This document shows positions 1 to 7,435 of a stretch of 55,172 nt of DNA, piece after piece. Each line of letters opens with the position of its first letter. The stretch's first letter is position 1. A model generated the notes under the pieces. That model was not told where the DNA came from. It made no database searches and saw only the letters and a list, made by a program, of their open reading frames with translations. Made by a program: the position numbers and the translations under genes. Origin of the DNA: Pseudogemmobacter humi (GTDB lineage: Bacteria; Pseudomonadota; Alphaproteobacteria; Rhodobacterales; Rhodobacteraceae); assembly GCF_900609055.1 (NCBI RefSeq), contig NZ_UXAW01000120.1, forward strand, positions 1-55,172, written 5' to 3'.

Positions 1-2120
1 GCCAAAGTCGCACCCCAGGCCGCCAGCACCAGCAGCGCCGCCGCCAGCGGCCAGAGCCAGCCGGGCCCCTCCATCCCCACCGGCGGGAAATCCTCATGAA
101 TGGTCCAGAAGAAGAAATAGCCGAACATCAGCCCCAGCCAGGCGGTCAGATCGCCGGTCATGGTGATGAACATCGCCCACCAGCCGGTCGATCCCGGCCC
201 CGAGACATAGATCGGCACCAGCCGCCCGTCGCCGATGTCCTTCGCGGGTTTCTCGGGGATCTCCGCCGTGCCGGTCCAGAGCCAGCGGAACAGGGCCACC
301 AGAAACACCGCCCCGCCGAGGCCCGCCGGCAGCCACAGTTTGAACGTGGCGCAGATGAACACCGTGCCAAGGCCGAAGGCCGCGATCATCGGCAGCCAGC
401 CCGGCGTTCCCACCCGCAGGACCTGCACCGGCTGCGCATCCAGAACCGATGTCACCAGCGTCTCGCGCCGCCCCTCTTCGGCATCGGCAAGATAGCCCTC
501 GCCCGCCTCGATCTTCTCGTGCAGCCCGGGGTCGTCCCAGAGCGGATAGCGGCTTTCGATCTGCGGAATCGCGCGCCACCCCCAGGGCTGGCCCGGCAGC
601 TTCGTCGCCCATTCCAGCGTGCCCGCCTTCCAGGGATTGAGCGGCGGCTTTTCCTGCGGCCGCAGACAGTTCCACACGAAGACGAGGAACCCGGCGGCGA
701 AGACGAAGGCGCCAATGGTCGAAACCATGTTCAGCATGTCCCAGCCCCGGTCGGCGCCATAGGTGAACACCCGGCGCGGCATCCCCAGAAGCCCGGTCAG
801 ATGCATCGGCAGGAAGGCGGTGTTGAACCCCGCGAAGGTCAGCCAGAACGACCAGATCCCAAGCCGGCGCGACAGCATCCGGCCACGCGCCAGCGGGTAA
901 TAGTAATGCACCCCCGCCATCACCGGAAACAGCATCCCGCCGATCAGCGTGTAATGCAGATGCGCCACGATGAAATAGCTGTCATGGGCTTGCAGATCGA
1001 AGGGCACCACCGCGATCATCACGCCGGTGAGCCCGCCGATGATGAAGCTCGCCAGCGCGCCGAGGCAGAACAGCATCGGCACCGATTTCACCACCCGGCC
1101 CAGCATCACCGTGGCGATCAGCGCGAAAAGCTGGATCCCGGTCGGGATCGCCACCGCCTCGGACGCCGCCGAGAAAATGCCCAGCGAGACCGAGGGCAGG
1201 CCGGTGGCGAACATGTGATGCACCCAGAGGCCGAAGGACAGGAACCCGGTCCCGATAGCCGACAGCACCACCCAGGAATAGCCCGCGATCGGTCTTTGCG
1301 AAAACGTGGGCACGATCATCGCCAGCAGCGCAATCGAGGGCAGGAAGATGATATAGACCTCGGGGTGGCCGAAGATCCAGAACAGGTGCTGCCACAAGAG
1401 GGGATCGCCGCCGCGGGTGGCATCGAAGAACGGCCAGTCCAGCATCCGCTCCAGCTCGAACAGGATGTCCCCGGCGATCAGCGGCGGAAAGGCGAACAGG
1501 ATCATCGCGCCGACGATCAGCACATACCAGGCGTAAAGCGGCGTCAGGTTGATGTGCATGCCCGGCGCCCGGCATTTCAGCACGCCCACGATCAGCTCGA
1601 CCGCCGCGGCGATGCTGGCGATCTCGATGAATGAGAGGCCCAGGAGCCAGATGTCGGCGCCGATCCCGCCCTGTTTGGTGGCAAGCGGCGGATACATGAA
1701 CCAGCCCGCATCCGGCGCCACATTGAAGAAGATCGAGCCGCAGACGAAGATGCCGCCGATCAGATAGCACCAGAACCCGAAGGCCGAGAGCCGCGGGAAC
1801 GGCAGATCCCGCGCGCCCAGCATGCCGGGCAGGATCAGGATCGCCACCGCCTCGAAGATCGGCACGGCGAACAGGAACATCATCACCGTGCCATGCAGGG
1901 TGAACATCTGGTTGTAGGTGTCGGCGGAAACCAGGTCGTTTTCCGGCACTGCCAGTTGCAGCCGCATGATCAGCGCCAGCGCCCCCGCGAACAGCATGAA
2001 GGCGAAGGCGGCGCCGGTATACCACAGCCCCACCGTGGAATTGTTCACGTCGGAAAGCATCCGCCAGCCCTTCGGGCGCGCCCAGACCTGTTCCAGTTTC
2101 TCCGCCCCGGCCCGTTTCAT
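1..2120 (-). CDS. coxA: cytochrome c oxidase subunit I, caa3/aa3 type (3' end outside window)
   Basis: Catalytic heme-copper subunit that reduces O2 to water and pumps protons in the inner membrane. The frame runs open from ATG at 2120 to the left edge (706 codons, no stop), so the C-terminus is missing. Visible ligands are a heme histidine in TLHGT (about residue 74), the CuB His and cross-linking Tyr in GHPEVYI (about 248), the HH pair in WVHHMF (about 301) and the heme ligands in VAHLHY (about 386). After the normal subunit I core (about 540 residues, ending in the NPW...LEWATK linker) the protein continues with more membrane helices, e.g. MTGDLTAWLGLMFGYFFFW. This suggests a fused subunit I/III form, though the end is not visible. 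The ATG overlaps the coxB stop (ATGA), so the two are translationally coupled. Confidence 0.93.
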   Translation of the reverse strand, partial: MKRAGAEKLEQVWARPKGWRMLSDVNNSTVGLWYTGAAFAFMLFAGALALIMRLQLAVPENDLVSADTYNQMFTLHGTVMMFLFAVPIFEAVAILILPGMLGARDLPFPRLSAFGFWCYLIGGIFVCGSIFFNVAPDAGWFMYPPLATKQGGIGADIWLLGLSFIEIASIAAAVELIVGVLKCRAPGMHINLTPLYAWYVLIVGAMILFAFPPLIAGDILFELERMLDWPFFDATRGGDPLLWQHLFWIFGHPEVYIIFLPSIALLAMIVPTFSQRPIAGYSWVVLSAIGTGFLSFGLWVHHMFATGLPSVSLGIFSAASEAVAIPTGIQLFALIATVMLGRVVKSVPMLFCLGALASFIIGGLTGVMIAVVPFDLQAHDSYFIVAHLHYTLIGGMLFPVMAGVHYYYPLARGRMLSRRLGIWSFWLTFAGFNTAFLPMHLTGLLGMPRRVFTYGADRGWDMLNMVSTIGAFVFAAGFLVFVWNCLRPQEKPPLNPWKAGTLEWATKLPGQPWGWRAIPQIESRYPLWDDPGLHEKIEAGEGYLADAEEGRRETLVTSVLDAQPVQVLRVGTPGWLPMIAAFGLGTVFICATFKLWLPAGLGGAVFLVALFRWLWTGTAEIPEKPAKDIGDGRLVPIYVSGPGSTGWWAMFITMTGDLTAWLGLMFGYFFFWTIHEDFPPVGMEGPGWLWPLAAALLVLAAWGATL

Positions 2121-3085
2121 TTCAGCCCCATCAGAAAATCGAGGATCGCCTCGCGCTCCGCCTCGGGCAGATCGCCGTAGGCGGGCATTCTGGCATCGGG
2201 TTTGATCGCCGCGGGGTTCGCGAGCCAGGCCGCCAGCGCCGCGCGCGTCATCGGCAGCGTGCCTGCCGCCAGCGTGGTGCGCCGCGCCAGATGGGTCAGA
2301 TCCGGCCCCACCGCGCCCTCTTCCACCAGCCCGCGCACCCCATGACAGGCGCCGCAGCCGGCGCGGGTGAACGCCGTGGCGTCGCCCCTCGCCGGCGCGG
2401 CCTCGGCCGCGAGCCAGGCGGCGAAGGCATCGGGTTCCTCGACCACCGCCTCGAACGCCATCAGCGCATGCGACATGCCGCAGAATTCGGCGCAGATCCC
2501 GCGGAAGGTGCCGGTGCGGTCCGCCGTCAGCCGCAGGATATTGGTGCGGCCCGGGATCATGTCGAGCTTGCCCCCCAAAGGCGGGATCCAGAAGGAATGG
2601 ATCACGTCCTGCGCGCTCAGATGGAACTCCACCTCCTGGCCTTTCGGCAGGCGGACCTGGTTGGCGGTCTCGACCCGCGCACCGTCGGGGCCCTCGTAGA
2701 CCACCCGCCACCAGAACTGCTCGCCGGTGACATGGATGCGCAGATCAGGCGCGCCCGGGTGCCAGGCCCCGGGCAGCAGCCGCAGCCCGAACACCAGCAG
2801 CGCCGCCAGAACCACGGTGGGAAAAATCACCCCGCCGGTCAGGATGAAGCGGTCGGCGAAGCGCTCGCTGACGGGGCGGCGGCGGCCCAGAACCGCATAG
2901 ACCACGATCCCCATCATGATCAGCCAGATCACCGCGCCGCCCGCCGTCATCACCCAGAACAGGGTGGCGACATCGCGCGCGTCCTGGCTGGCGGGATGCA
3001 GCGCGCTCTGCTCTGCCTTGCAGGCGGCCAGCGTCATCAGCCCGAGCGCGGGCATCCGCCAGCCTGCCCCTCTCCTGCGCGCCAA
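2117..3085 (-). CDS. coxB: cytochrome c oxidase subunit II with C-terminal cytochrome c domain (caa3 type)
   Basis: Electron-entry subunit of the oxidase. The N-terminus is a lipoprotein signal ending in LAAC, followed by a membrane helix (FWVMTAGGAVIWLIMMGIVV) and a second one. The CuA domain carries His in VIHSFWIPP, the CAEFC cysteine pair (about residue 199), then His and Met. A C-terminal class I cytochrome c domain has CGACH (about 244) with Met in ARMPAYG (about 299). I chose TTG at 3085 because GGGGGAG lies 6 nt upstream and it gives an arginine-rich signal start (MARRRGAGWR). ATG at 3055 is possible but would leave a signal of only 12 residues without positive charge. About 322 aa. 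The upstream GGAAC-N16-GGTT promoter suggests stress control. The subunit identity is near certain; the start is less so. Confidence 0.92.
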   Translation of the reverse strand: MARRRGAGWRMPALGLMTLAACKAEQSALHPASQDARDVATLFWVMTAGGAVIWLIMMGIVVYAVLGRRRPVSERFADRFILTGGVIFPTVVLAALLVFGLRLLPGAWHPGAPDLRIHVTGEQFWWRVVYEGPDGARVETANQVRLPKGQEVEFHLSAQDVIHSFWIPPLGGKLDMIPGRTNILRLTADRTGTFRGICAEFCGMSHALMAFEAVVEEPDAFAAWLAAEAAPARGDATAFTRAGCGACHGVRGLVEEGAVGPDLTHLARRTTLAAGTLPMTRAALAAWLANPAAIKPDARMPAYGDLPEAEREAILDFLMGLK

Positions 3086-3102
3086 TGCCTCTCCCCCGTG
3101 AC

Positions 3103-3127
3103 GGAACCTTTGCTGGCCGAACCGATT
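3103..3127 (+). promoter_or_regulatory. possible EcfG-type promoter for cytochrome b561
   Basis: GGAAC at 3103-3107, a 16-nt spacer and GATT at 3124-3127, 21 nt before the ATG of the cytochrome b561 gene. The -10 departs from GGTT by one base, exactly as in the candidate site before nepR. It overlaps the opposing coxB promoter. Confidence 0.45.
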
Positions 3128-3144
3128 GGAAGGGAAAGGGTTCC
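3120..3144 (-). promoter_or_regulatory. EcfG-type promoter for coxBA
   Basis: On the minus strand GGAAC (3144-3140), a 16-nt spacer and GGTT (3123-3120) match the known EcfG -35/-10 form. The -10 is 35 nt before the proposed TTG start of coxB. The same spacing recurs before phyR, DUF1328 and other genes in this window. Confidence 0.7.
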
Positions 3145-3148
3145 GCTT

Positions 3149-3727
3149 ATGATCACGAATGAACATAAAGCCGCCCCGGCGGGCTATGCGCGGGGACAGA
3201 TCATCCTGCACTGGCTGATCGCGGCTCTGGTGCTGGCGCAGCTGGTGGTGAACGAGGATATCCGCGCGGCTTTCGGGGCGCGGCTGACCGGCGCCACGCC
3301 GCTGCCGCCCGGCGCGGCCTTCCACCTGATCGCGGGGCTCGCGGTGCTCGGGCTGATGCTGATCCGCATCGCGTTGCGGCTGATCCATGGCGCGCCACCG
3401 CCGCCGCCCGCGCCGCGGGTGATGCAGGTCGTGGCGGAATGGGCGCATCGCGGGCTTTACGCGCTGCTGCTGATGATGACCCTTTCGGGCGCCGCCGCCT
3501 GGTTCTGGCGCAGCGAGGCGGCGGGCCTCTTGCATGATGCCACGCGCTTTGCGCTGATCGGGCTGATCCTCGCCCATATCGCGGGCGCGCTGGTCGAGCA
3601 TTACCTGATCGGCAACCGGGCGATCCGGCGGATGCTTACTCCTTCGGCTCGCGCCTCCCGCGCGCCAGCCATTGCGAAACGTGGCGCAACAGCCACAGCA
3701 CCAGCACCGCCAGCACCGTCGCCATGA
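3149..3727 (+). CDS. cytochrome b561 family protein
   Basis: Di-heme b-type membrane cytochrome predicted to exchange electrons with the quinone pool. It is 192 aa with four hydrophobic helices. Candidate heme histidines lie in IILHW (residue 21), FHLIAG (about 59), the AEWAHRG segment and the last helix LAHIAGALVEHYLIG. ATG at 3149 is preceded by an AAGGGAAAGGG purine stretch. It is transcribed away from coxBA across a 63-bp gap that holds two overlapping EcfG-like promoters. The last 30 residues are low complexity (Ala/Pro) and run about 90 bp into the 3' end of the convergent mgtC-like gene, so the natural C-terminus may be longer than the functional core. Confidence 0.85.
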   Translation: MITNEHKAAPAGYARGQIILHWLIAALVLAQLVVNEDIRAAFGARLTGATPLPPGAAFHLIAGLAVLGLMLIRIALRLIHGAPPPPPAPRVMQVVAEWAHRGLYALLLMMTLSGAAAWFWRSEAAGLLHDATRFALIGLILAHIAGALVEHYLIGNRAIRRMLTPSARASRAPAIAKRGATATAPAPPAPSP

Positions 3728-4148
3728 TGGCAAGCGGCAGCCGCCCGGTGCCGCAGGCCAGCCCGATCGCCCCCGCCATCCACATCCCCGCCCCGGTGGT
3801 CAGCCCGGTGATCCTGCCGCCCGAGGTGATGATCGACCCGGCGGCCAGGAAGGCCACCCCCGCCGTCACCGCCTCGATCAGGCGCAGCGGGTCGCTTTGC
3901 AGCTGCATCGCGCCGGGCACTTCGGTGGCGATGATCTCGACCGAGATCAGCGTGAACAGACAGGCCGCCATCGCCACCATGATATGGGTGCGCAGCCCGG
4001 CGGCATGGGCGTGGATCTCGCGCTCGATGCCGATCACCGCGCCGAGCAGCGCCGCGAACAGCAGCCGGATCAGCGCCGTCTCGCCGCGCACGGCCTGGAA
4101 CGGATCGCGGAAATCGGCAATCAGCGCCTCGTAAAGGGGGTCGATCAT
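3636..4148 (-). CDS. MgtC/SapB family membrane protein
   Basis: Small integral membrane protein of 170 aa. It has the family's N-terminal signature around residues 27-60 (RLLFAALLGAVIGIEREI, then GLRTHIMVAMAACLFTLIS) and the following GVAFLAAGSII and LTTGAGMWMAGAIGLACG helices. MgtC proteins are linked to magnesium or phosphate stress and modulate ATP synthase in some bacteria; the exact role here is unknown. The ATG overlaps the stop of the topoisomerase gene (ATGA), so the two are one transcription and translation unit. The 3' end overlaps the convergent cytochrome b561 gene. Confidence 0.85.
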   Translation of the reverse strand: MIDPLYEALIADFRDPFQAVRGETALIRLLFAALLGAVIGIEREIHAHAAGLRTHIMVAMAACLFTLISVEIIATEVPGAMQLQSDPLRLIEAVTAGVAFLAAGSIITSGGRITGLTTGAGMWMAGAIGLACGTGRLPLAIMATVLAVLVLWLLRHVSQWLARGRREPKE

Positions 4149-5134
4149 CGGCGGGTCTCCGTTGTGTCCAGAAAGCTGAGCAGCCTGCGCTCGGGCGCGC
4201 GCAGGCCGGGGGTGTCGGGCGGGTTCAGGCCCGACAGCCGGTCCTGGCGCGCGGGCGCATCCAGCGCGGCCAGATCCAGCACCGCCGGATGTATGTAAGA
4301 GGACCGGCAGATCGCCGGGGTATTGTGCAGCCGAAGAGCCGCCGCCCCGGCCATGGCGCGAATGGTCAGCGGCTCTTCGGCGGCGCGCCCGAAAGCCGCC
4401 AGCGTGCCGCCCCAGGTGCGGAATGTCCTGGCGGTGACGCCCTCGCCCATGGCCTCGGCGAGATATCCGTTCACATCCCCGGTCCCGAGCGGACAGGGCC
4501 GCCCGTCCTCGTCCAGCCAGGTGAAGAGGTTGCGCCCCGGCAGATCGCCGATCTGATGCAGGATACGGTGCAGCTTGCGGTCGCGCAGCACCTGGCGCAC
4601 CCGCCGCCCGCCCTTGGCGCGGAAATCCAGCCGGACCGAGTCTTCGTCAAGCCGCAGATGCCGCCGCCGCAGCGTCACCGCGCCGAAAGAGCCGTTCTGC
4701 GCCGTATATTCCGGGTTGCCGATCCGCAGCCAGGCCCGGTCCAGCAGCATCACCAGCGCGGCGAGGGTGAAATCGCGGTTCCCCGCCTCCTGGCGCAGAT
4801 CGCGGTCCAGACGGCGGCGCAGGGCGGGCAAGGCGCGGGCGAAATCGGTCAGCCCGGCATATTTGGTTTCGGCCCGGCTCGCCTGCCACAGCGGGTGGTA
4901 GAGGTATTGCTTCCTTCCCCGCGCGTCGCGGCCGGTGGCCTGGATATGGCCATCCTCGCGCGGGCAGATCCAGACCTGTTCCCAGGCCGGGGGCACCGCC
5001 AGCGCCACGGCGCGCGCGCAGAGCGCGCCGCTCAGCCGCTGCCCGCCGGGGGAAAAGTAGCAAAACCCCTTGCCCGCGCGGCGCCGGGTGATGCCGGGGT
5101 CGCTGTCGGACACATAGACCAGCCCCTGCGTCAT
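4145..5134 (-). CDS. type IB DNA topoisomerase (poxvirus-like)
   Basis: Relaxes supercoiled DNA through a 3'-phosphotyrosyl intermediate. It is 329 aa, the usual size for bacterial poxvirus-type enzymes. The N-terminal half holds the DNA-binding beta domain. The catalytic domain carries arginines in TARTFRTWGG, a basic strand with Lys and Arg near KGGRRVRQV, and the active-site tyrosine in RSSYIHP (about residue 281). It precedes and overlaps the mgtC-like gene. A weak EcfG-like sequence (GGAAC-N16-GGAT, 5189-5165 minus) lies 31 nt before the start, so stress induction is possible. Bacterial TopIB genes often occur on accessory replicons. Confidence 0.9.
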   Translation of the reverse strand: MTQGLVYVSDSDPGITRRRAGKGFCYFSPGGQRLSGALCARAVALAVPPAWEQVWICPREDGHIQATGRDARGRKQYLYHPLWQASRAETKYAGLTDFARALPALRRRLDRDLRQEAGNRDFTLAALVMLLDRAWLRIGNPEYTAQNGSFGAVTLRRRHLRLDEDSVRLDFRAKGGRRVRQVLRDRKLHRILHQIGDLPGRNLFTWLDEDGRPCPLGTGDVNGYLAEAMGEGVTARTFRTWGGTLAAFGRAAEEPLTIRAMAGAAALRLHNTPAICRSSYIHPAVLDLAALDAPARQDRLSGLNPPDTPGLRAPERRLLSFLDTTETRR

Positions 5135-5164
5135 AGCCCCCTCGCGCCACCCACATGCGAAGAA

Positions 5165-5189
5165 ATCCCGATCCCCGCCGCGCGGTTCC
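5165..5189 (-). promoter_or_regulatory. weak EcfG-like promoter before topoisomerase IB
   Basis: Minus-strand GGAAC (5189-5185), 16 nt, then GGAT (5168-5165). The last element has one mismatch to GGTT. Distance to the ATG resembles the coxB site. Supported only by similarity to its neighbours. Confidence 0.3.
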
Positions 5190-5234
5190 GCCCGCCGCCG
5201 CTTCGGCGGGCCGCCGCCGATACCGGGCGGTGCA

Positions 5235-5259
5235 GGAACCGCCGCCGGGCCGCCGGGTT
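5235..5259 (+). promoter_or_regulatory. EcfG-type promoter for the PRC-barrel gene
   Basis: GGAAC at 5235-5239, 16-nt spacer, GGTT at 5256-5259. This is a full match to the form seen before phyR. It lies about 60 nt upstream of the PRC-barrel ATG. Confidence 0.65.
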
Positions 5260-5318
5260 TGAGGACTGGAACCGCGGAACCCGTTCACAGGCTCCGCGTC
5301 GCAACCCCGGAGGATAGC

Positions 5319-5615
5319 ATGGATCACAGCAGACATATCCCGCTCGACCGTCAGGAACTGAACGAGGCGATCCTGACCGACGCGCCGGTCTACGGCGCCG
5401 ACGACCGCAAGATCGGCACCATCTCGCATGTGCATGGCGTCGGCGCCGTCACCGATGTGGTGATCGACGTGGGCGGCTTTCTCGGCATCGGCTCGAAGCC
5501 GGTGCTCCTCAGCGTGGATCAGCTGAACCTGATGCGCGACGAGGACGGCAATGTCCATGGCGTCACGTCCTGGACAAAGGAACAGCTCAAGGAACTGCCC
5601 GAGCACCGCCACTGA
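5319..5615 (+). CDS. PRC-barrel domain protein
   Basis: Small soluble protein of 98 aa. Residues about 20-95 form a PRC-barrel domain, with VYGADDRKIGTISHVH, a VVIDVGGFLGIGSKPVLL segment and the closing VTSWTKEQLKELPEH. Such stand-alone PRC-barrels are abundant stress-induced proteins in alphaproteobacteria; their molecular role is not established. ATG at 5319 follows a clear CGGAGG site (about 7 nt). A full EcfG-type promoter lies upstream and a strong terminator directly downstream, so it is probably monocistronic and part of the general stress regulon. Confidence 0.85.
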   Translation: MDHSRHIPLDRQELNEAILTDAPVYGADDRKIGTISHVHGVGAVTDVVIDVGGFLGIGSKPVLLSVDQLNLMRDEDGNVHGVTSWTKEQLKELPEHRH

Positions 5616-5640
5616 CGCCGCCTGTGTGAGGCTTCAGGGA

Positions 5641-5671
5641 CGCGCCGGTTTCGCCGGCGCGTTCCGCTTTT
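5641..5671 (+). terminator. intrinsic terminator after PRC-barrel gene
   Basis: Perfect 8-bp stem CGCGCCGG / CCGGCGCG with a TTTCG loop (5641-5661), followed by TTCCGCTTTT. It lies 25 nt after the PRC-barrel stop. Confidence 0.8.
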
Positions 5672-5692
5672 CGCTCTCCGTCAGGGCCGGAT

Positions 5693-6409
5693 ATGGAACC
5701 CGTGATCCCCTTCGACTGGCTGCGTCTGCTGATCGGCGACGCCCCGCCGCTGTTCCTGCTGGAAATCACCCTCCGGGTGCTGGCGATCTTTCTCTGGACC
5801 ACCACGATGCTGCGCTGGATCGGCGGGCGCAGCATCTCGCAGCTCTCGCTGGTCGAGTTCCTGCTGGTGATCGCGCTCGGCTCGGCGGTGGGCGACGGGA
5901 TGCTCTACCCCGACGTGCCCTTGCTGCATGCCTTCCTCGTGGTGTTCCTTGTGATCGCGATGGACAAGCTGATCGACTGCGGCATCCACAAATGGCACGG
6001 GTTCAAAACGGTGGTGGACGGAACACCCGTTCAGCTGGTGGAGCGGGGCCGCATCCTGACCACCGCGCTGAAAGCGGCCCGGATCGCGCCATCCGAGGCG
6101 CATGAGATGCTGCGGCTGAAGGGTATCCGCAACCTCGGCCAGGTCGAAACGGCCTGGATGGAGACCTCGGGCGCGGTCTCGGTGTTTTGCGCCGACGCCC
6201 CCGTGTCGGGGCTGCCGCTGGTGCCGCCGCCCGTTCTGCGCGAGGCAAAGCCGCTGCCGCCGGACGCGCGCGCCTGCTGCGCCGATTGCGGTTTCCTGAC
6301 CGATGCGCGAGCCCCCTGCCCGCATTGCGGCTGCACCGACCGGCTGGCCGCCGCTCTTCCGCCCTCACGGGCGTCATCGCTGAGCGAAGAGGTCCGTCAG
6401 GACCGATGA
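5693..6409 (+). CDS. DUF421 (YetF-like) membrane protein with C-terminal zinc ribbon
   Basis: Membrane protein of 238 aa. Three hydrophobic helices (about residues 18-105) are followed by the DUF421 cytosolic domain, with VVDGTPVQLVERGRILTTALK and a MLRLKGIRNLGQVETAWME segment. An extra C-terminal tail carries two cysteine knuckles, CCADC (about 193) and CPHCGC (about 209), like a zinc ribbon. Many DUF421 proteins end without such a tail. Function is unknown; DUF421 members are often stress or sporulation associated. The start at 5693 has only a weak AGGGCC site upstream. It is separated from the PRC-barrel gene by a terminator and converges on the SorC gene with an 8-bp gap. Confidence 0.8.
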   Translation: MEPVIPFDWLRLLIGDAPPLFLLEITLRVLAIFLWTTTMLRWIGGRSISQLSLVEFLLVIALGSAVGDGMLYPDVPLLHAFLVVFLVIAMDKLIDCGIHKWHGFKTVVDGTPVQLVERGRILTTALKAARIAPSEAHEMLRLKGIRNLGQVETAWMETSGAVSVFCADAPVSGLPLVPPPVLREAKPLPPDARACCADCGFLTDARAPCPHCGCTDRLAAALPPSRASSLSEEVRQDR

Positions 6410-6417
6410 GCGGCGGA

Positions 6418-7410
6418 TCAGCGCTCGCGGATCAGCCGGTCGGCCACCAGTTCGTCCACGATCAGCACATGCGGGCGCAGACTGGTCAGCGAGGCGCGGA
6501 TCACCGCGTGTTTCTGCCAGCCGCCCGAGGCCAGCACCAGGTTTCGCGCGCCCCTCAGATCGGCGGGATGCACCGCCAGCACCCGGCGGTTCACCTGGTG
6601 TTCGACCACCTCGCCCGCGGCGTCGATGAAATGGCACAAAACATCGCCGATCGCCCCCGCGGCCTCCAGCGAGGCCAGCTCGTCCGCGCTCAGCAGCCCG
6701 TATTCGCGGAACACCGAATGCGGCGTCAGATCCCCGACCGAGATCACCGCCATATCGAGCGAGCGCGCCGCGCTGAAGATGTCGCGGATGCCGATATGCG
6801 CGGCCAGAGCGTCACGGGTCCGCGCATCGGGCGCAAAGACCGGACCGGCCATCATATGGCACTCGGCGCCAAGCCGCGCCGCCACCCGCCAGGCGAATTC
6901 CGAAGGGTTATGCGCATTCACCCGCGTCAGCCCGCCCAAGAGCGAGACCACCCGCACCCCGTCGGGGTTCCTCGGCACGATGGCCGGGACCGCGGCCGAA
7001 AGCGTCTTGCCCCAGCCCAGACCCACGGTCATGTTCGCGGCCAGGTTCTGCGACAGGTAATGCCCGACCTCGGCCCCGATCAGGTTGCGCAGCTGCGCCT
7101 CGTCCTGCGGGTTCGGCACCACGATGGCCTGGGTCAGGCCCCAGCGTTCCTCAAGCGCGCGCTCCAGTTCCACGCAATGCGACAGTTTCGTCGTGACGCG
7201 GATCTGCACCGTGCCGTCCTGGCGCGCGGCCGACAGGATGCGCAGCACCCGCGAGCGGCTGATCCCCACCTTGGCGGCCACCTCGTCCTGGGTCAGCCCC
7301 TCCATGTAATAGAGCCAGGCGATCCGGGTTCTCAGGTCTTCGTTCACATCGGCTGCGGGCTGCACTTTGGCTGACGACCTTCTTGCTCTGACAGGGGACA
7401 GCAATGCCAT
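6418..7410 (-). CDS. SorC-family transcriptional regulator (module 1)
   Basis: 330 aa. An N-terminal helix-turn-helix (about residues 28-62, with LYYMEGLTQDEVAAKVGISR) is followed by the SorC sugar-binding domain (about 80-325), including VGLGWGKTLSAAVP, VVSLLGG and FIDAAGEVVEHQVNRRVLA. SorC proteins bind phosphorylated sugars or polyols and control nearby catabolic genes. It is the last gene of an operon pfkB-SBP-ATPase-permease-sorC, so it probably controls that operon and the divergent adh-glpD pair. Likely operators with TGAAC half-sites lie at 12140-12205. EryD of erythritol catabolism belongs to the same family, which is a reason to suspect a polyol substrate. Confidence 0.88.
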   Translation of the reverse strand: MALLSPVRARRSSAKVQPAADVNEDLRTRIAWLYYMEGLTQDEVAAKVGISRSRVLRILSAARQDGTVQIRVTTKLSHCVELERALEERWGLTQAIVVPNPQDEAQLRNLIGAEVGHYLSQNLAANMTVGLGWGKTLSAAVPAIVPRNPDGVRVVSLLGGLTRVNAHNPSEFAWRVAARLGAECHMMAGPVFAPDARTRDALAAHIGIRDIFSAARSLDMAVISVGDLTPHSVFREYGLLSADELASLEAAGAIGDVLCHFIDAAGEVVEHQVNRRVLAVHPADLRGARNLVLASGGWQKHAVIRASLTSLRPHVLIVDELVADRLIRER

Positions 7411-7435
7411 TGCAGCCTTTCCCCTGTCCAGCCTC

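Noticed and set aside
96-1634. 512-codon open frame on the plus strand
   Set aside because: It is the antisense of coxA. Its translation is rich in Arg, His, Gln and Pro with no domain, as expected for shadow frames in GC-rich DNA.
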